A DNA stretch of 9,130 bases from Candidatus Poseidoniaceae archaeon (GTDB taxonomy: Archaea; Thermoplasmatota; Poseidoniia; Poseidoniales; Poseidoniaceae). The stretch spans positions 1 to 9,130 of the forward strand of contig DUJJ01000192.1 of assembly GCA_013329865.1 (NCBI GenBank), read 5' to 3'. The translations under genes and the position numbers were made by a program. The notes under the pieces were generated by a model, which saw only the letters and a program-made list of their open reading frames with translations, was not told the DNA's origin and made no database searches. Below, in pieces: positions 6,713-9,130 of this stretch (its first letter is position 1; every line of letters begins with the position of its first letter).

Positions 6713-7144
6713 TTACTTCCAAAACATGTATGATTCTCTACTTTCTTCCCATGGTAGGTCGAGTAAAATTCCAATCTCGGTTAGGATAACATAATTCAAC
6801 AGAAGATATGAAACATAACTTATGATAATAACCAAAAGTGAAGTATTTACGATTTTTCTTCTGGCCTGCTTCGCTTGATCCAAAGTACAGATTCCTCTGC
6901 TACGAAAATGAATCACTAAGCCAATTAGGACGAACGCTGCGGCAAGAGTGAGCATCGTTGGCCGAAACCATGCATAGCCGTTCTCACCCCAATATAGGTT
7001 GTTAGACAGTGCCGCTGCGGAACTGACACTAGCCAGTCCAAGCATCACTAAAACAACACTTGGGAGGCAGCACATTGAGGCGATCACTGCGGAACCAGAA
7101 ATAATACGGATCAAGGATTTCCGCCCAGCTACTTCCTCTTCCAT
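6713..7144 (-). CDS. small three-helix membrane protein, MerT-like
   Basis: The product is 143 residues from the ATG at 7144; an in-frame TTG at 7153 is a weaker start. GGAA at 7154-7157 (minus strand) sits 9 bases before the ATG. Three hydrophobic segments are visible at about 11-46, 62-80 and 99-122. The first contains a Cys-Cys-x-Pro pair (Cys25, Cys26, Pro28), followed by a short loop with a WFRP motif, the second helix, a basic RSRGIC loop with Cys86, and a basic stretch before helix three. This is the layout of the mercuric-ion transporter MerT, which uses a vicinal Cys pair in helix one and a cytoplasmic Cys. No MerP, MerA or MerR is visible nearby, so the ligand may be another metal or redox partner. 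It follows the hydrolase gene by 16 bases and is probably in the same operon. Function is inferred from layout only. Confidence 0.55.
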   Translation of the reverse strand: MEEEVAGRKSLIRIISGSAVIASMCCLPSVVLVMLGLASVSSAAALSNNLYWGENGYAWFRPTMLTLAAAFVLIGLVIHFRSRGICTLDQAKQARRKIVNTSLLVIIISYVSYLLLNYVILTEIGILLDLPWEESRESYMFWK

Positions 7145-7160
7145 GATGGCCAATTCCGTT

Positions 7161-8807
7161 CTAACAGTGATTAAATCGTTTCTCTTGTAACGCGTTGTTG
7201 TATGGCTGTAATTCTAACACTGGAGTACCGTCCGACCATTCACCCATGTCACGCAACAGTGGTCCATCGATAAGGTGAAAATAGGCAAAATTTTCTGTGT
7301 TATAATCACCCCGACTTCTGGCAACAACCCAGTCTGCCTGGGCATCTACACGTCGATAAAATGCCCAGTCAGCCATTGTATCATGTGCTTCATTGGCAGG
7401 TATGTAATGGGTTGCTACTAGTCTTGGAAAACCATAGCGGTCGCTGGGGATAAAAATTAGCAGAGAGTTATTTTCGTCAACCAAATCGAACAGCTGTTGG
7501 TGATACACACTATCACACTGTCCAACAGTCATATCGTCTTCCCCTACCGCAAGATGCACAACAGTTGCTTCGGGAAGGTCGTCAAAGTTAGGCTGCCAGA
7601 GTTCTTGTGATGGACGGGAGGAAGCCATCTCAGTATTGACTACCAAAGTTTCGCTACCCCAACCAAATTCTTGAACCATCTGTAAGGTGTTAAGAGCGTA
7701 TGCACCGCCAAGACTATGTCCACCGATGTATAGGTGCTCAGGCATTATTGAGAGATTGCCCAGAACGGAGTCTACCTCGGGACCTCTTGTCTCATCACCA
7801 ATTAATTCATCCAACATATTGACTGCTGAATAAATAGAGTGTAGCCTCGGAATGTGGTGTGGCCAATCAGACATTCCTGCACTTTCGGTTTCATCCCAAT
7901 TATCCGCACCCTCAGGCCTGATGTCTGTTGGATATTGGATATAGGCAACCACCATCCCTTTGCCTATTAATCGCCCAATCCAGTCGGTGTATGAATCTCT
8001 GTCTGGATTATTGAACGCATGGAAAACAATGGCTAGCGGAACTCCATCTATACCCGGGTCCTCTGGTAAGATTGGGATTGAAAGGTAGATTGAGAAGGTT
8101 ATGTCTTCCTCAGTATCGCCTTGAATGGCGGTGACATTTTCTGGTAGCGGGTATGGATATATTTCCAAAACTTCGCCAAAGGGACCAGGCTGGCCACCGT
8201 AGCCGAACATCGGTCTATCTGGCGGGGATGGAGCGATGCCAACGAGTGCTGGAATTCCCGGCATCATCAAATAGGCGGCTAGAAATATAGCCACAATGTG
8301 AGTAATTGAGTACAATTTATCCAACAATCTATCACTTGGCTTTGGCAGGCGTGGTATTCCCCTTGCACCAATAGCGCAGGCAAACAACATGAATCCGTAA
8401 AGTGTTGGTAGCAGAAGAAATGCTCCCCGAAGATATCTAGCGTTCATGACTAGATATACGGCATACGCACCAATGACTACCCCAGCGACGAAAATCAGAG
8501 AATGAGTAATCCACTGAGCGATGGGCTTCTCTTGTTGCCTACGAATCATCAGCCACAATCCAACGCTGAGGATGGTGGCGCATAGCAACGCAACGAGCGG
8601 GACACTCTTGCGCAGATACAAAGTAATCTCTAATGTTCTAATCGCTAGTGGCCAAACTGCATTTTCGAGATTGCTACCGCGGGCGAGCAGATAGATGGTG
8701 TCGATAAGAGAAACAAATACCCCGATAGAGAATGTAACCAGAGGAAACCATCTGCGGTCAAGAATATTTACACGGTCCAGTTGTTCGTTATTCTCAACCG
8801 TGACCAT
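7161..8807 (-). CDS. membrane-anchored alpha/beta hydrolase with five N-terminal helices
   Basis: This protein of 548 residues has two parts. Hydrophobic segments lie at about 21-42, 68-88, 100-121, 128-150 and 166-192. Basic stretches before segment 1 (DRRW), between 2 and 3 (RRQQEK) and between 4 and 5 (PRLPKPSDR) suggest a cytoplasmic N-terminus and an external C-terminal domain. That domain (about 200-548) has an alpha/beta-hydrolase pattern: the strand and oxyanion region AIVFHAF at 259-265, the nucleophile elbow GHSLGG with Ser365, a likely acid in VGEDD (Asp424 or Asp425), and a candidate His at 467 or 475. The substrate is not recognisable; dienelactone-hydrolase, lipase and polyester-hydrolase-like enzymes share this frame. 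No Shine-Dalgarno sequence precedes the ATG at 8807. It lies between an M28 peptidase gene and a MerT-like gene on the same strand. Confidence 0.8.
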   Translation of the reverse strand: MVTVENNEQLDRVNILDRRWFPLVTFSIGVFVSLIDTIYLLARGSNLENAVWPLAIRTLEITLYLRKSVPLVALLCATILSVGLWLMIRRQQEKPIAQWITHSLIFVAGVVIGAYAVYLVMNARYLRGAFLLLPTLYGFMLFACAIGARGIPRLPKPSDRLLDKLYSITHIVAIFLAAYLMMPGIPALVGIAPSPPDRPMFGYGGQPGPFGEVLEIYPYPLPENVTAIQGDTEEDITFSIYLSIPILPEDPGIDGVPLAIVFHAFNNPDRDSYTDWIGRLIGKGMVVAYIQYPTDIRPEGADNWDETESAGMSDWPHHIPRLHSIYSAVNMLDELIGDETRGPEVDSVLGNLSIMPEHLYIGGHSLGGAYALNTLQMVQEFGWGSETLVVNTEMASSRPSQELWQPNFDDLPEATVVHLAVGEDDMTVGQCDSVYHQQLFDLVDENNSLLIFIPSDRYGFPRLVATHYIPANEAHDTMADWAFYRRVDAQADWVVARSRGDYNTENFAYFHLIDGPLLRDMGEWSDGTPVLELQPYNNALQEKRFNHC

Positions 8808-8830
8808 ATGGGAATGTCATAATTAGAGTT

Positions 8831-8837
8831 GATTAAA
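8831..8837 (-). promoter_or_regulatory. possible TATA-like promoter element for the hydrolase gene
   Basis: On the minus strand TTTAATC is centred about 27 bases before the ATG at 8807, in an AT-rich gap of 44 bases. With no Shine-Dalgarno sequence at that ATG, this would fit an archaeal leaderless promoter. The region is AT-rich throughout, and a bacterial TAATTA (-10-like) sequence also occurs closer to the start, so the call is weak. Confidence 0.2.
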
Positions 8838-8851
8838 GGTTGTAATTTTTT

Positions 8852-9130
8852 TCAAACATTTACATTGCGGACCTCAGGAGTTTGGTCAGCTAGAACAAAT
8901 TCCAAAAATGCCGCCCACAATACGAATTGAATGGAATTTTTTAATTCCTCAGGACCACCAACTTCTGCAATCATATTGTCAAAGGTGTCTGAGGGGGAGT
9001 GGTAGGCACTGTAATCCTCATCGTAGGCACCAAGGTGGAAGATTGTCTGAGCACCTAAATTTCTAAATGTGACATGGTCTGAACGTCCAAAAGTATCCTC
9101 ATGAACATCCATTACAAGGTTATAGTGATC
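8852..9130 (-). CDS. M28-family zinc peptidase, C-terminal fragment (5' end outside window)
   Basis: The frame stays open to the window edge, so the ATG at 9112 is internal and only the last 92 residues are seen. They contain GRSDHVTFRNLG, then a short hydrophobic strand, and YHSPSDTFDNM. In M28 aminopeptidases/carboxypeptidases the SDH-x-x-F segment lies by the active site, and the His of the YH-[ST]-P-x-D motif is the last zinc ligand. The remaining zinc ligands would be upstream. The protein ends with a helix (IQFVLWAAFLEFVLA) and a short tail, the usual end of the fold. Such enzymes are commonly exported and degrade peptides outside the cell, but the N-terminus that would show a signal peptide is missing. 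The hydrolase gene follows after 44 bases on the same strand. Confidence 0.85.
   Translation of the reverse strand, partial: DHYNLVMDVHEDTFGRSDHVTFRNLGAQTIFHLGAYDEDYSAYHSPSDTFDNMIAEVGGPEELKNSIQFVLWAAFLEFVLADQTPEVRNVNV

Noticed and set aside
6999..7190. Plus-strand frame of 63 codons opposite the MerT-like gene
   Set aside because: It is the shadow of a minus-strand membrane protein with conserved layout, and it crosses the gap between two minus-strand genes.
8841..8864. TGTAA...TTACA inverted repeat at the end of the peptidase gene, as a terminator or operator
   Set aside because: The arms are only 5 base pairs, AT-rich, with a 14-base loop and no following T-run on the minus strand; chance is likely.

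Overview
The window is a densely coding piece of an uncultivated-looking microbial genome with a moderate, mid-40s-looking GC content (judged by eye). About two thirds of it is one reading frame, open from the first base to 5946. It encodes the C-terminal 1981 residues of a multidomain type I synthase of the PUFA-synthase (PfaA) / iterative fatty-acid or polyketide type. In order it shows a possible acyltransferase tail, a degenerate carrier-like domain, a ketosynthase (KS) with Cys-His-His, three tandem acyl carrier (ACP) domains, a two-part ketoreductase (KR) and a double-hotdog dehydratase (DH). A small Sfp-type phosphopantetheinyl transferase follows 10 bases later on the same strand. It is the enzyme class that converts apo-ACPs to holo-ACPs, so the pair looks like a self-contained lipid or polyketide operon whose 5' part lies outside the window. 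Residue numbers for the synthase below count window codon 1 (bases 1-3) as residue 1.

From 6713 to the right edge all genes lie on the minus strand and run towards the synthase operon. Read in their own direction they are: the C-terminal end of an M28-type zinc peptidase (cut by the window edge), a membrane-anchored alpha/beta hydrolase with about five transmembrane segments, and a small three-helix membrane protein resembling the mercuric transporter MerT. The two convergent operons meet with no intergenic base: one stop codon ends at 6712 and the other begins at 6713.

The most interesting signals are in the synthase. All three ACPs carry threonine, not serine, at the position where phosphopantetheine is normally attached. 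A fourth carrier-like domain with no suitable residue at the aligned position sits in front of the KS. The DH has substitutions in both of its signature motifs. The three ACPs are almost identical in protein but differ by many silent changes, so they are old copies held constant by selection.

The organism cannot be fixed from this sequence. The combination of an extracytoplasmic peptidase and hydrolase, compact gene spacing and a TATA-like element about 27 bases before a start codon without a Shine-Dalgarno sequence is compatible with a planktonic archaeon (for example a Poseidoniia-like lineage). A bacterium is equally possible for the synthase family. No RNA genes, CRISPR arrays, insertion sequences or attachment sites were seen. 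No gene-free stretch exceeds 50 bases.
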